NCBI RefSeq assembly: GCF_001267925.1
Contig: NZ_CP011409.1
Span: forward strand, 3,100,001 to 3,164,000
DNA length: 64,000 nucleotides
Origin: Herbaspirillum hiltneri N3
GTDB lineage: Bacteria > Pseudomonadota > Gammaproteobacteria > Burkholderiales > Burkholderiaceae_D
Direction: 5' to 3'
The notes below the pieces were generated by a model, which was not told the origin of the DNA, ran no database searches, and saw only the letters and a program-made list of their open reading frames with translations. The position numbers were made by a program, and so were the translations under genes. Position 1 is the first letter of the stretch. Each line of letters opens with the position of its first letter. Shown here piece by piece: positions 1 through 9,018 of the stretch.

Positions 1-458
1 GTGATGTGCTGCGCGAGATCGTCCAGCGTGTTGATGCCTTGTTCGTCGGCCAGCTTTTGCGGCATGGCAAAGGCATAGCTGTTGTTGAGGCCGGACTCGT
101 TGAGCCAGGTCAGGCCGATTTTCTGGTCGAGCTCCTTGACGCGTGCATAGGTGGTGTCTGCATCGAGCTTTTCGTCGACGTGGTTGTAGACGATCAGCGA
201 CGTGCCCGTGTATTCCCACACGATGTCGAGCTGCTTGCTTTCCTGCGCCTTGCGCATCAGGGTCGAGCCGAGCCCGTTCCTGAGATCGACGTCATAGCCT
301 TTGGCGCGCAGGTACTGCGCAGTCATCGACGACAGGATCAATTGCTCGGTGAAGTTCTTGCCGCCGACAACCAGCGTGGCGGCCGTGGCCGGCCCCGGCA
401 TCAGCATGCAAAGAGCGAGGGCAAGGGCTGATGCATGGATAAAACGGAATGGTTTCAT
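1..458 (-). CDS. Glycine betaine/choline-type (osmoprotectant) ABC substrate-binding protein, N-terminal part
   Basis: The gene starts with ATG at 458 and runs off the left edge, so about 152 residues are visible and the stop lies outside the window. The N-terminus (MKPFRFIHASALALALCM...) is a signal peptide ending near ATA-A, followed by VVGGKNFTEQ, the hallmark start of the OpuAC/QAT binding domain. The protein would capture quaternary ammonium osmolytes in the periplasm. It starts 13 bases after the stop of an OpuB-type permease gene, so the two form one operon. The family is clear; the exact ligand is not. Confidence 0.85.
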   Translation of the reverse strand, partial: MKPFRFIHASALALALCMLMPGPATAATLVVGGKNFTEQLILSSMTAQYLRAKGYDVDLRNGLGSTLMRKAQESKQLDIVWEYTGTSLIVYNHVDEKLDADTTYARVKELDQKIGLTWLNESGLNNSYAFAMPQKLADEQGINTLDDLAQHI

Positions 459-471
459 GATGGTTCCTTTT

Positions 472-1197
472 TCAAGCCAGGCCGCGACGCGACAGGTACC
501 AGTGCGACAGCAGCGTGACGATCGCGTCCAGCAGCAGCGCCAGCAAGGCGGTCGCTGCGGAGCCCAGCAACAGCTGGCCATGGTTGTTCAGGTAGATGCC
601 CGGGAAGATCAGGCCGCCCAGGCTTTCGCCGCCGATCAGCATCGACAGCGGCGCAGTGCCGACATTGATCACGAGCGCGGTGCGGATGCCGCCGACAATG
701 ATCGGCAAGGCATTGGGCAGCTCGACGCGCAACAGCACCTGGTAAGGTTTCATGCCGATGCCTTTGGCGGCTTCGCGCAGCGGCGCCGGGACGTTCTTCA
801 GGCCTTCGAAGGTATTGCGCACGATCGGCAGCAGCGAGGCCAGCCACAGCGCCAGGATGGTCGGCCAGTTGCCGATGCCGAAGAACGCCAGCGCCAGGGC
901 CAGCACGGCAATCGACGGAATCGTGTTGCCGATGTTGAAGACCTGGATGAAATACTCGGCGCGGCGCGCCAGTGCCGGTCGGCTCAGCGCCACCCCGGCC
1001 GGAACGCCGACGGCGATTGCCAGCAACATCGACCATGCAACCAGCTGCAGATGCTTGCCGGTGTAGTAGATCAGGTCGTTGCGATATTGCATGATGACGT
1101 CCACCCCGATCCACTGGATCAGGCCGGCCACGGCGAGCACTGAAACGGCTGTGACCGCGGCTGCGCCACCGATGACGTTGCGGAAATTTCGCGTCAT
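472..1197 (-). CDS. Osmoprotectant ABC transporter permease (OpuBB/YehW-like)
   Basis: A 241-residue inner-membrane permease with about six hydrophobic segments. It carries the ABC permease EAA loop at residues 142-161 (EAAKGIGMKPYQVLLRVELP), which docks the ATPase. The stretch NIGNTIPSIAVLAL is typical of glycine betaine/choline permeases of the OpuB/YehW/YehY type. It is the first gene of the visible operon and is followed by the binding protein. The ATPase and a second permease are probably beyond the left edge. Substrate is inferred from family only. Confidence 0.88.
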   Translation of the reverse strand: MTRNFRNVIGGAAAVTAVSVLAVAGLIQWIGVDVIMQYRNDLIYYTGKHLQLVAWSMLLAIAVGVPAGVALSRPALARRAEYFIQVFNIGNTIPSIAVLALALAFFGIGNWPTILALWLASLLPIVRNTFEGLKNVPAPLREAAKGIGMKPYQVLLRVELPNALPIIVGGIRTALVINVGTAPLSMLIGGESLGGLIFPGIYLNNHGQLLLGSAATALLALLLDAIVTLLSHWYLSRRGLA

Positions 1198-1554
1198 GGT
1201 TCCCCCTGTGTGGCCGCCATGGTCGAGATCAATGAAATGCCGATATCGAAACCGCGACAGCGCTTTGACTATTTGTAGTGGTTCGCCGCCCTCGCAGGGC
1301 TAATCGTTTGGATACGAACCGGTGCTGCCGAGGCAGCGATGGAATCGACCGGCACTGAGGCGCAATCGACAATTTATGCATCCGGCGGCGATGAATCGGC
1401 ATGCCGGAAAACGAGACGATCCGTGAACGGATCAGGAATTACTTAGTAGTTGAACAAGTGTTGTCGCCAGGACAGACGGCAGTATAACCGACTTGCTTAA
1501 TGAAGTCCAGAAATGACAATTGAGGAAGTCATAACCGGTCGATCTGAAGAAACG
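1198..1554. other. Non-coding interval upstream of the osmoprotectant operon
   Basis: No convincing gene is present between the permease start and the DUF4197 terminator. It should hold the promoter of the leftward osmoprotectant operon. A TATACT hexamer on the minus strand at 1481-1486 is a possible -10 element, but the -35 is weak. Confidence 0.4.
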
Positions 1555-1580
1555 AAAAACCGGCCAAAAAGGCCGGTTTT
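1555..1580 (-). terminator. Rho-independent terminator of the DUF4197 gene
   Basis: Read on the minus strand, AAACCGGCC and GGCCGGTTT pair around a TTTTT loop and are followed by a T run. It lies 28 bases after the stop of the DUF4197 gene. Confidence 0.85.
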
Positions 1581-1607
1581 CGGAGGGTTGCGCGCAAAAA
1601 TCAACGC

Positions 1608-2306
1608 TTATTTGAGCGCGCCGAACACCTTCCCGATGATCGCGCTGCCGGCGCCGACAGGATCGCGGCGGATCGCCTTCTCTTCCTCGCCGATCATGTA
1701 GAACAAGCCGTCCAGCGAACGCTGCGTCACGTAACCCTCGACCGTGGCTTGGTCACCCGACACCAGGCCGGTCTTGGCGACCTGGCCCATGGTGCTGTTG
1801 TACTTGGCGGAGAGGCCGTTTTTATCGGTGATGTTCTTGACGATGGGGAGGAATTTTTCACCGAGCGGCGTGGCAGTCTTCTGGCGGAAGAAATCGGTTA
1901 CCGAGGTCTCACCTCCCGACAGGATGTTCTTGGCGTCCGTGACCGACATCGACTTGACTGCATTGACCAGCAGCGGCTTGGCCAGCGGCACGGCAGACTC
2001 GGCCGCGCGGTTCATCGACACCACCAGGTCATCCAGCTTCTGGCCCTGGCCGGTCATCTTGAGCAACGGCATGGCTTGCTGCAGCGGACCCGGCAACTGA
2101 ATCTTGACCTTGTCGTTGTTGAGGAATCCGTTTTCCACGCCGAGCTTCGAGACGGCGACATTGGCGCCCTTCTCCAGAGCGGCTTTCAGGCCGCTGGTGG
2201 CGTCCTGGTTACTGAGGTCGGACAGCGACACCGCGAACGCCAGCGTGCTGGTCAGCACCAGGGCGGCAACGACGGGAGCGTGTTTGAATTTCTTGAGGGG
2301 CAGCAT
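1608..2306 (-). CDS. DUF4197 domain-containing exported protein
   Basis: A 232-residue protein with a signal peptide (about residues 1-25, cleavage near AFA) and a DUF4197 domain over nearly all the rest. The visible family features are DATSGLKAALEKGA near the N-terminus and an EGYVTQRSLDGLFYMIGEEE segment near the C-terminus. The function of the family is unknown; the protein should be periplasmic. It appears monocistronic, with its own terminator downstream. Length agrees with the family. Confidence 0.85.
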   Translation of the reverse strand: MLPLKKFKHAPVVAALVLTSTLAFAVSLSDLSNQDATSGLKAALEKGANVAVSKLGVENGFLNNDKVKIQLPGPLQQAMPLLKMTGQGQKLDDLVVSMNRAAESAVPLAKPLLVNAVKSMSVTDAKNILSGGETSVTDFFRQKTATPLGEKFLPIVKNITDKNGLSAKYNSTMGQVAKTGLVSGDQATVEGYVTQRSLDGLFYMIGEEEKAIRRDPVGAGSAIIGKVFGALK

Positions 2307-2399
2307 GAGAACTCCGGAGGAAGAAGACGCGCCATCATAATACGCTCCTCACAGACTGCCTATCGAAGCACGTCGGTTTTATCTCGCTTCGGTTTCATG

Positions 2400-3878
2400 T
2401 CACTTGTCGGCGCCGCTGCCATGGCGGCGCGTAAGTTCCAGGCCGGCGTTCTTGGGCAGGCGCGCCGTCACCGGCACCGACGCCACCGAGAACAACCCCA
2501 CCACCAGGAATGCCGGCCAGAAATCGGCCTCGACGATGGTCGCGTGGCCTTGCAGGTAATTCGAGATTTGCAGCACCAGGCCGGCGATGGTCACCCCCAT
2601 GCCCAGCGACAATTGCTGCACCACGCTGGCCAGGCTGGTGGCGCGGCCGGCGTCGCGGTTGCTGATGTCGGCGTAGGCAATCGAGTTGAGACAGGTGAAT
2701 TGCAGCGAAGGGAAGAAGCCGCCCAGCAGCACCACCAGCAGCATCACGTAATAAGGCGTGTGCGAAGAGAAGATGCCGTAGGAAGCGATCGCCATGCCGG
2801 CCAATACCGCGTTGCCCATCAGCACGGTGCGGAAACCATAGCGGCGCAGCACCATCGATGCCAGCGCCTTCATGAACATGGCGCCGAAGGCGGAGGCGCA
2901 GGTAATCGTGCCGGCTTCGAAAGGATTGAGCCCGAGGCCTTCCTGCAAGGCCAGCGGCAGCAGGAACGGCACCGCGCCGAGACCGACGCGGAACAGCGAG
3001 CCGCCAAGCACGCTGGCGCGCAAGGTGGGGATCTTCAGCAGGCGCAGATCGAGCAAGGGGTACTCGGTGCGCATGGCGTGACGGAAGTAGAAGAACAGGG
3101 CCACCGAACCGGCCACGCACATGATGATCGGCCACGCCTGCGGAACAAGGTGGTTGCCGATCAGCGAAAAGCCGAGCATCGCCACCCCGCCGCCGCAGGC
3201 AGTCAGCAGGAAGCCCTTCATGTCCAGCGGCGCCGGATCTTCCTCACGGAAATTCTGGATGTAGCGTCCGGCCAGATACAGGCCGAGGATGCAGATCGGA
3301 ATGTTGATCAGGAAAATCCAGCGCCAGTGGAAATACGTGGTGATGAAGCCGCCCAGCGGCGGCCCGATCACCGGCCCCATCAGCGAGGGCAAGGTCAGGT
3401 AGCTGATGGCCTTGACGAGTTCGGCCTTGGATACCGAACGCACGATGATGATGCGCCCCACCGGCACCATCATGGCGCCGCCGATGCCTTGCAGGAAACG
3501 TGCGGCGACGAAGGTCAGCAGCGAGTCCGACAAGGCGCACAGGATCGACCCCGTCATGAAGGTGATCATCGCCGAACGGAAAATCGTGCGCGCGCCCACC
3601 TTGTCCGCGACCCAGCCGGAAATCGGGATGAACACGCCGAGACTGACCACGTAAGAGGTCAGCGCCAGTTTCAGGGTGATCGGATCCTGGCCGAGATCGC
3701 GCGCGAGCGCAGGCAAGGAAGTGGCGATGACGGTGACGTCCATGTTTTCCATGAACAGAGCACAGCCGACGATGAGCGGAACGATAAGCGAGGGGGACAC
3801 GATGCGGTACGACAGGAAAGTGTTCGGGCTGTTTCGGCGGGCGGTTGGGGCGTTGTGTTGCCTGATGTTGCCAGACAT
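2400..3878 (-). CDS. DHA2-type MFS transporter (EmrB/QacA-like exporter)
   Basis: A 492-residue major facilitator protein with 12-14 predicted membrane segments. The motif near residues 44-62 (ENMDVTVIATSLPALARDL) is the family's membrane motif, SGWVADKVGAR at 87-97 is motif A, and GPVIGPPLGG at 168-177 resembles motif C of drug:H+ antiporters. It probably exports a toxic compound using the proton gradient. No membrane-fusion partner lies beside it, so it probably works alone in the inner membrane. The adjacent AraC regulator, transcribed the same way from further upstream, may control it. The substrate is unknown. Confidence 0.88.
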   Translation of the reverse strand: MSGNIRQHNAPTARRNSPNTFLSYRIVSPSLIVPLIVGCALFMENMDVTVIATSLPALARDLGQDPITLKLALTSYVVSLGVFIPISGWVADKVGARTIFRSAMITFMTGSILCALSDSLLTFVAARFLQGIGGAMMVPVGRIIIVRSVSKAELVKAISYLTLPSLMGPVIGPPLGGFITTYFHWRWIFLINIPICILGLYLAGRYIQNFREEDPAPLDMKGFLLTACGGGVAMLGFSLIGNHLVPQAWPIIMCVAGSVALFFYFRHAMRTEYPLLDLRLLKIPTLRASVLGGSLFRVGLGAVPFLLPLALQEGLGLNPFEAGTITCASAFGAMFMKALASMVLRRYGFRTVLMGNAVLAGMAIASYGIFSSHTPYYVMLLVVLLGGFFPSLQFTCLNSIAYADISNRDAGRATSLASVVQQLSLGMGVTIAGLVLQISNYLQGHATIVEADFWPAFLVVGLFSVASVPVTARLPKNAGLELTRRHGSGADK

Positions 3879-3993
3879 TGCCCGACCGTTGCTTCTGACA
3901 GCCTTCTAAGGTGGGGGAAGTTTACACTAGTTGCCGCTTGTGCGTTACAGCGAGGAAATAAGCGTCGCGTCGGCGCGCGTGCATCGGCAAGAC

Positions 3994-4758
3994 TCAGCGG
4001 AAAAAACGACTCGGCGCAATCCCGAAATGTTTCTTGAACATCGCCGCGAATGCGCTCTGGCTGGTGTAGCCGTGGTCGAGTGCGACGTCGATGATCTTGT
4101 CGCCGCGCGCCAGGTTTTCCAGCGCCAGCAGCAACCGCGCCTGCTGCCGCCAGTGACTGAAACGCATGCCGGTTTCGCGCAGGAACAGACGATGAAAAGT
4201 GCGCGTGGCGATGCCCAGCTGCTGCGCATGCATGTCGACAGTGGCATCGTCGTCGGGCTGCGCCATCAGCGCCTCGCAGATCACGCGCAGGCCGCGGTCG
4301 GCAGGCAGCGGCAGGTACAGCGGCAGCACCGGCACCGAGCGCAGTTCGTGCACCAGCAGGCGCAGCAGATGCCAGTCGCGGCTGTCGGATGCAAGCGCAG
4401 GACCGATGCCTACCGCAGCGACGATCAGTTCACGCAACAGCGGCGGAATGTCGAGCACGCAGTTGTCCTGCGGCAGGTTGGGCAACTCCTGCATGTTGAC
4501 GAATACGGTGCGCATCTTGACGTCGCCGCGCATGCGCACCTGATGGTCGACTTCCGGTTGCAGCCACACGCCGCGCGTGGGCGGCACCACCCACCGCCCC
4601 GCTGCGGTTTCCACCACCAGCACGCCTTCGATGGCGTACAGCAGCTGCGCGTAAGCGTGCCGGTGCGGTTCGATCACATGACCGTGCGGATAGTCGATCG
4701 CCAGCGCCGCAGCGGGAGCATTGGCATTGATCATGTGGTGGTAGTTGGAGGTGTCCAT
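3994..4758 (-). CDS. AraC-family transcriptional regulator with cupin sensor domain
   Basis: I chose ATG at 4758 (MDTSNYHHM...), giving 254 residues; an upstream ATG at 4803 would add 15. The N-terminal half is an AraC-type cupin (PHGHVIEPHRHAYAQLLYA, then the WVVPPTRGVWLQP strand). The C-terminal ~90 residues hold the two helix-turn-helix motifs, ending with ALDHGYTSQSAFAAMFKKHFG. It diverges from an EamA exporter gene and sits upstream of a DHA2 exporter, so either could be its target. The effector is unknown. Confidence 0.87.
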   Translation of the reverse strand: MDTSNYHHMINANAPAAALAIDYPHGHVIEPHRHAYAQLLYAIEGVLVVETAAGRWVVPPTRGVWLQPEVDHQVRMRGDVKMRTVFVNMQELPNLPQDNCVLDIPPLLRELIVAAVGIGPALASDSRDWHLLRLLVHELRSVPVLPLYLPLPADRGLRVICEALMAQPDDDATVDMHAQQLGIATRTFHRLFLRETGMRFSHWRQQARLLLALENLARGDKIIDVALDHGYTSQSAFAAMFKKHFGIAPSRFFR

Positions 4759-4886
4759 GCAATCCGTTCGCAAGATTGTCACTTTTGCGACAACTTCAGG
4801 CATGTTAGCACGCGACGGACTTGGCGTTTCCCAGCAAGATGAGCCCTCCTGTTTGCAATTCCTTGTCCGACATCATCCAAACCGCC

Positions 4887-5792
4887 ATGCCACTGACCTC
4901 CTATCTCTATCCCTTCCTCGCCATCGTGCTCTGGGCCGGCAACGTCATCGTCTCGAAAATGGCAGCCTCCGCAATTTCTCCGGCCGCCATCACCTTTTAT
5001 CGACTGATCCTGGTGTTGCTGCTCATGAGTCCGTTCATGCTGCGCCCGTTGTGGCGCAACCGCATCCAGATCCGACGCCACTGGTGGCAACTGGCATTGT
5101 CCGGATTGCTGGCGATGGCGCTGTTCCAGAGCCTGTCCTATCGTGCCGCAGAGAGCACCACGGCCACCAACATGGCCATCGTCACCGCGCTGATTCCGCT
5201 GTTGACGGCGCTCTTGAGCGTCCTCGTACTGGGTGAAGCGGTCACGGTCGGCATGGCTGCGGGCGGCCTGCTGTCGTTCGCCGGGTTGCTGTATCTGGTC
5301 GGACACGGCGACCTCGGCGCGGCGATGCATGAAGGCGTGCATCGGGGCGACGCACTGATGCTGCTGGCGGCATTCTCTTACGCGCTCTACGGTGTACTGC
5401 TGCGCCGCTGGAAGATGAATGTACCGGTCTGGCAGGCAGTGTACGTGCAGGCTGTGGCGGCGCTCGTACTGATGCTGCCGCAGTTCCTGCTGCTACCGGC
5501 CGGCGCCGCGGCGCTGGATGCACGCACGCTGCCGCTGATCGCGTACTCCGGTATCGGCTCGTCGATCCTGCTGTCGTTCCTGTGGATCGAAGGTGTGAAG
5601 AAACTCGGTCCCAGCCGCTGCAGCATTTTCATCAACTTGTTGCCGGTGCTGACGGCGCTGTTCGCCATTCTCTGGCTGAACGAAAGCATGCACGCCTATC
5701 ACCTCATCGGCGGTGGCGTCAGCCTGGCCGGCGTGCTGCTGACGCAGATCGTGCAGCAGCCCCTGTTCGGCGCACGCGCCGGCTATCGCTGA
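4887..5792 (+). CDS. DMT-superfamily transporter, EamA type
   Basis: About 301 residues from ATG 4887 (MPLTSYLYPFLAIVLWAGN). Upstream start codons in frame would add a hydrophilic tail unlike the family. Two EamA repeats of five hydrophobic segments each are visible, with the first-repeat signature LWAGNVIVSK and the second around AFSYALYGVLLRRW. Such proteins usually export amino acids or other small metabolites. Its TGA overlaps an ATG in the leuA frame (TGATG at 5790-5794), suggesting translational coupling with leuA and perhaps a link to leucine or keto-acid metabolism. The substrate is inferred only. Confidence 0.85.
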   Translation: MPLTSYLYPFLAIVLWAGNVIVSKMAASAISPAAITFYRLILVLLLMSPFMLRPLWRNRIQIRRHWWQLALSGLLAMALFQSLSYRAAESTTATNMAIVTALIPLLTALLSVLVLGEAVTVGMAAGGLLSFAGLLYLVGHGDLGAAMHEGVHRGDALMLLAAFSYALYGVLLRRWKMNVPVWQAVYVQAVAALVLMLPQFLLLPAGAAALDARTLPLIAYSGIGSSILLSFLWIEGVKKLGPSRCSIFINLLPVLTALFAILWLNESMHAYHLIGGGVSLAGVLLTQIVQQPLFGARAGYR

Positions 5793-5833
5793 TGCTCCGT
5801 TCATCCTCTCCACAGACCGCACAGACCGATATC

Positions 5834-7516
5834 ATGATTGCTCATCCTCACACCAAATACCGCGCCCTTCCCGCCATCGATCTTCCTGACCGCCGATGGC
5901 CTTCGCGCACCATCGAAAAAGCGCCGGTCTGGCTGTCCACCGATCTGCGCGACGGGAACCAGGCCTTGTTCGAACCGATGAACAGCGAACGCAAACTGAC
6001 CTTGTTCCACGAACTGGTCAGGCTCGGCTTCAAGGAAATCGAAGTCGGCTTCCCAGCCGGTTCACAAACCGATTTCGACGTCGTACGTACGCTGATCACC
6101 GGCAGGCATATTCCGGCCGACGTCACGCCGATGGTCATGACGCAATTGCGCGAAGAACAGATCGTGCGCACCATCGAATCGCTGCAGGGCGCGCCCCGCG
6201 CCATCGTGCATTTCTACAACGCCGTGGCGCCGCTGTGGCGCGAAGTGGTGTTCGGCCTGAGCGTGCCGCAAGTGATGCAGCTGATCGAACGCAACGTGCG
6301 CCTGCTGAAAGACCTCACTGCGCAACATCCGGAAACCGAATGGATCTTGCAGTATTCGCCTGAAACTTTTTGCATGGCTGAACTCGATGTCTCGCTGCAG
6401 GCCTGCAGTATCGCCATCGAAACCTGGGACGCCGGTCCAGGCCGACCGGTCATCATCAATCTGCCGACCACCGTGGAAGTCAGCACACCCAACGTCTTCG
6501 CCGACCAGATCGAATGGATGCACCGGCGCCTGCCGCGCCGCGAGCATGTGGTGCTGTCCGTGCATCCGCACAACGATCGCGGCACCGGCGTGGCTTGCGC
6601 GGAACAGGCGCTGCTGGCCGGCGCCCAACGCGTCGAAGGCTGCCTGTTCGGCAACGGTGAGCGCAGCGGCAATCTCGACGTCGTAACACTGGCGCTCAAC
6701 CTGTACGCCAACGGCATCGATCCGCAGCTCGATTTCTCCGACATCGCTGCGGTCGCGCGCGTGGCTGAAAACTGCACCGCCCTGCCCATCCATCCGCGCC
6801 ATCCTTACGTCGGCGATCTGGTATTCACCGCGTTCTCCGGCTCACATCAGGACGCGATCAGGAAAGGCTTCGCGGCGCAGAAACCGGATGGCTTGTGGCG
6901 CGTCCCCTACCTTCCGATCGATCCGCAGGATATCGGCCGCACCTACGACAGCATCGTGCGCGTCAACAGCCAATCGGGAAAAGGCGGCATCGCCTTTTTG
7001 CTGGAGCGCGATCATGGCATTGTCATGCCGCGCCGCATGCAGGTGGAGTTCAGCGCCATCGTGCAGAAACACGCTGATGCCAGCGAAACCGAAATCAGCA
7101 GCGCCGCCTTATGGAACCTGTTTGAAAGGACCTATCTTGCCTCCTCCACGCAAAATGGACGCGTCCGCTACCTCAGCCATCAACTGAGCAATCCGGACGC
7201 CACTCAGGAAATCCTGCTGGAATTGGCTGTGGACGGTATCGCGATCCACCTGAACGGCACCGGCAACGGTCCCATCGCCGCCACGGTGAATGCCCTGCGA
7301 AGCGGACTGGCGGGACTGGCGGGACTGGAAGGACTGCGCATCGACAGCTACGAAGAACGCAGCATCGGCAGCGGCGCACAGGCCCAGGCCTGGGCTATCG
7401 TCGAGGCGGCATCACCAGGTGTGGCCGGCACGCGTTTCGGTGCAGCGCGACACGTCAATATCGTGACAGCGTCGATACTTGCAGTCCTCAGCGCAGCCAA
7501 CCGTCTGCACTCCTGA
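5834..7516 (+). CDS. leuA: 2-isopropylmalate synthase (long form)
   Basis: Condenses acetyl-CoA with 2-oxoisovalerate in the first committed step of leucine synthesis. The protein is 560 residues from ATG 5834 (MIAHPHTKYR). The catalytic STDLRDGNQAL motif is at 35-45, the metal-binding HPH is at 244-246, and GNGERSGN follows. The C-terminal LeuA allosteric domain (leucine feedback) begins near residue 430. The in-frame ATG at 5792 is possible but adds a non-conserved tail. No other leu genes are adjacent. Confidence 0.93.
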   Translation: MIAHPHTKYRALPAIDLPDRRWPSRTIEKAPVWLSTDLRDGNQALFEPMNSERKLTLFHELVRLGFKEIEVGFPAGSQTDFDVVRTLITGRHIPADVTPMVMTQLREEQIVRTIESLQGAPRAIVHFYNAVAPLWREVVFGLSVPQVMQLIERNVRLLKDLTAQHPETEWILQYSPETFCMAELDVSLQACSIAIETWDAGPGRPVIINLPTTVEVSTPNVFADQIEWMHRRLPRREHVVLSVHPHNDRGTGVACAEQALLAGAQRVEGCLFGNGERSGNLDVVTLALNLYANGIDPQLDFSDIAAVARVAENCTALPIHPRHPYVGDLVFTAFSGSHQDAIRKGFAAQKPDGLWRVPYLPIDPQDIGRTYDSIVRVNSQSGKGGIAFLLERDHGIVMPRRMQVEFSAIVQKHADASETEISSAALWNLFERTYLASSTQNGRVRYLSHQLSNPDATQEILLELAVDGIAIHLNGTGNGPIAATVNALRSGLAGLAGLEGLRIDSYEERSIGSGAQAQAWAIVEAASPGVAGTRFGAARHVNIVTASILAVLSAANRLHS

Positions 7517-7642
7517 CCAAGACGGCGTCGGAACCTGTCCAGGAACTAATCCCGCTTTCCGCTCCCCAAGACAATGAGGGCGACGCGCAAGCCATCTGCC
7601 CGCCCGCCGGGACATTTCAACAAGACAACGAGAGGAAACTGC

Positions 7643-8098
7643 ATGAACATGAGAACAAACGCGGCCATCGGGACTGGAGCCGGTTCAGGCATGCCCGTCC
7701 ACGACACGCATAGCAAGACCATCGGCTACCTGCTGTGGATTTTCGGTTTCACCGGAGCGCATCGGTTTTACTACGGCAAGCCGCTGACCGGCACCATCTG
7801 GTTCTTCACGCTGGGGCTGCTGGGTATCGGCTGGATCATCGACCTGTTCCTGATCCCTTCCATGGACAAGGAGGCCGACCAGCGCTTCAGCGGCGGCGGC
7901 ATCAACTATTCGGTGGCGTGGCTGCTGCTGACCTTCCTCGGCTTCTTCGGCGTGCATCGCATGTACATGGGCAAATGGGTCAGCGGCATCATTTACCTGT
8001 TCACCGGCGGCCTGTTCCTGATCGGCGTGCTGTACGATTTCTGGACGCTCAATACGCAGATTTCCGAACGCAATCATGCGTCCGGCTTGCGCAGCTGA
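7643..8098 (+). CDS. TM2 domain membrane protein with two TM2 repeats
   Basis: About 151 residues from ATG 7643, preceded by GAGAGGAA as a good ribosome-binding site. Two copies of the TM2 domain are visible: GFTGAHRFYYGKPLTG followed by a hydrophobic stretch and WIIDLF, and GFFGVHRMYMGKWVSG followed by a similar stretch and VLYDFW. Each repeat has a G-x-H-R-F/M-Y-x-G-K core and two short membrane segments. It should be an inner-membrane protein of unknown function. It converges with the ligase gene, and the two stop codons abut. Confidence 0.82.
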   Translation: MNMRTNAAIGTGAGSGMPVHDTHSKTIGYLLWIFGFTGAHRFYYGKPLTGTIWFFTLGLLGIGWIIDLFLIPSMDKEADQRFSGGGINYSVAWLLLTFLGFFGVHRMYMGKWVSGIIYLFTGGLFLIGVLYDFWTLNTQISERNHASGLRS

Positions 8099-8962
8099 TC
8101 ACTCTTCCCTGACACGCATGAACACCGCAAAGCGCGGGATGCCGCTATCGTTGAATCCGCGATAGCGGTAGGTTACCAGTGCACCGATTGCCGGCGGATC
8201 GCGACGCTGGGCGTCGGTGAGGCCGCTGCCCAGCTTGAAGCGTACCCCGCCCGGCGTTTCCACTTCCAAGGCGCCGAGCATGCCGGCGTATTTCCCTTTT
8301 CCGGGCAGATGCCCGACCACTCTCGCTTCCGTGTCTTCATACGGTTTGAACTTGAGCAGGTCGTCGTTGCGTTCGGCGCGGTACAGCGATGATCCGCGAT
8401 GCAGCATCAGACCTTCTCCGCCCTGTGCAACGGTGCGATCGAGCAGCGCCTGCAAGGCGGCATGATCGGCGACCTTGCGCTGCTCGACCGCCTGCACCCA
8501 AGGCAAGTTCATCTGCTGCACGGTGCTGCGCGTCGTGCGCAGGCGCGAAGTGAAATCGCCGGCCTGGCCAGGCATGTCGAATACCATGAAACGCATCTTG
8601 CTCCAGGCCTTGTCGTCGGGTGTCTGCTGCCGCACCGTCGACACCGCTTGCTGGAAGCCGCCGCGTCCCGCCCACAATTCTCCATCGAGCGGCACAGCCG
8701 GCCAGCCGGCGACAAACCAGGCCGGCGCGTGGATCGTCTCTCCTCCACGCGTGAGCAGGCGACGTCCATCCCATAAGCCGCGCACGCCGTCGTATTTTTC
8801 GCTGACCCAATAATCCTCAAGTGCAATACCCGGACGATAGACGTTGGCCAGCATGACCGGCGCGCGTTCGGCGGTAGCGACGCCGTGCGCGAAAAAGAGA
8901 AACAGAAGGAAAAGACAAAAACGGCGCGAGCGCGCGCCGATGATGGATGTAACGTGATGCAT
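8099..8962 (-). CDS. Secreted ATP-dependent DNA ligase (LigE-like)
   Basis: A 287-residue minimal ATP-dependent DNA ligase with an N-terminal hydrophobic leader (about residues 14-30) that predicts export. The adenylated lysine is K56 in SEKYDG (motif I). Motif III is LDGEL at 92-96, IIIa is FMVFDM at 125-130, motif IV is EGLMLH at 183-188 and motif V is LLKFKP at 202-207. A short OB-fold follows, with no extra DNA-binding domain. Family knowledge suggests periplasmic nick sealing, possibly in DNA uptake, though the ATP source there is unclear. No competence genes are adjacent. Confidence 0.88.
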   Translation of the reverse strand: MHHVTSIIGARSRRFCLFLLFLFFAHGVATAERAPVMLANVYRPGIALEDYWVSEKYDGVRGLWDGRRLLTRGGETIHAPAWFVAGWPAVPLDGELWAGRGGFQQAVSTVRQQTPDDKAWSKMRFMVFDMPGQAGDFTSRLRTTRSTVQQMNLPWVQAVEQRKVADHAALQALLDRTVAQGGEGLMLHRGSSLYRAERNDDLLKFKPYEDTEARVVGHLPGKGKYAGMLGALEVETPGGVRFKLGSGLTDAQRRDPPAIGALVTYRYRGFNDSGIPRFAVFMRVREE

Positions 8963-9018
8963 AGGGATCCTTGACTCCGAAGAAATCCCTCCCCTGTGAA
9001 TGAAACCCGGCCGGTCGA

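Noticed and set aside
1749..4037. A 762-residue open frame on the plus strand
   Set aside because: It runs through the MFS exporter and DUF4197 genes on the other strand and is rich in Arg, Gln and His, as expected for a GC-rich shadow frame. It has no domain features.
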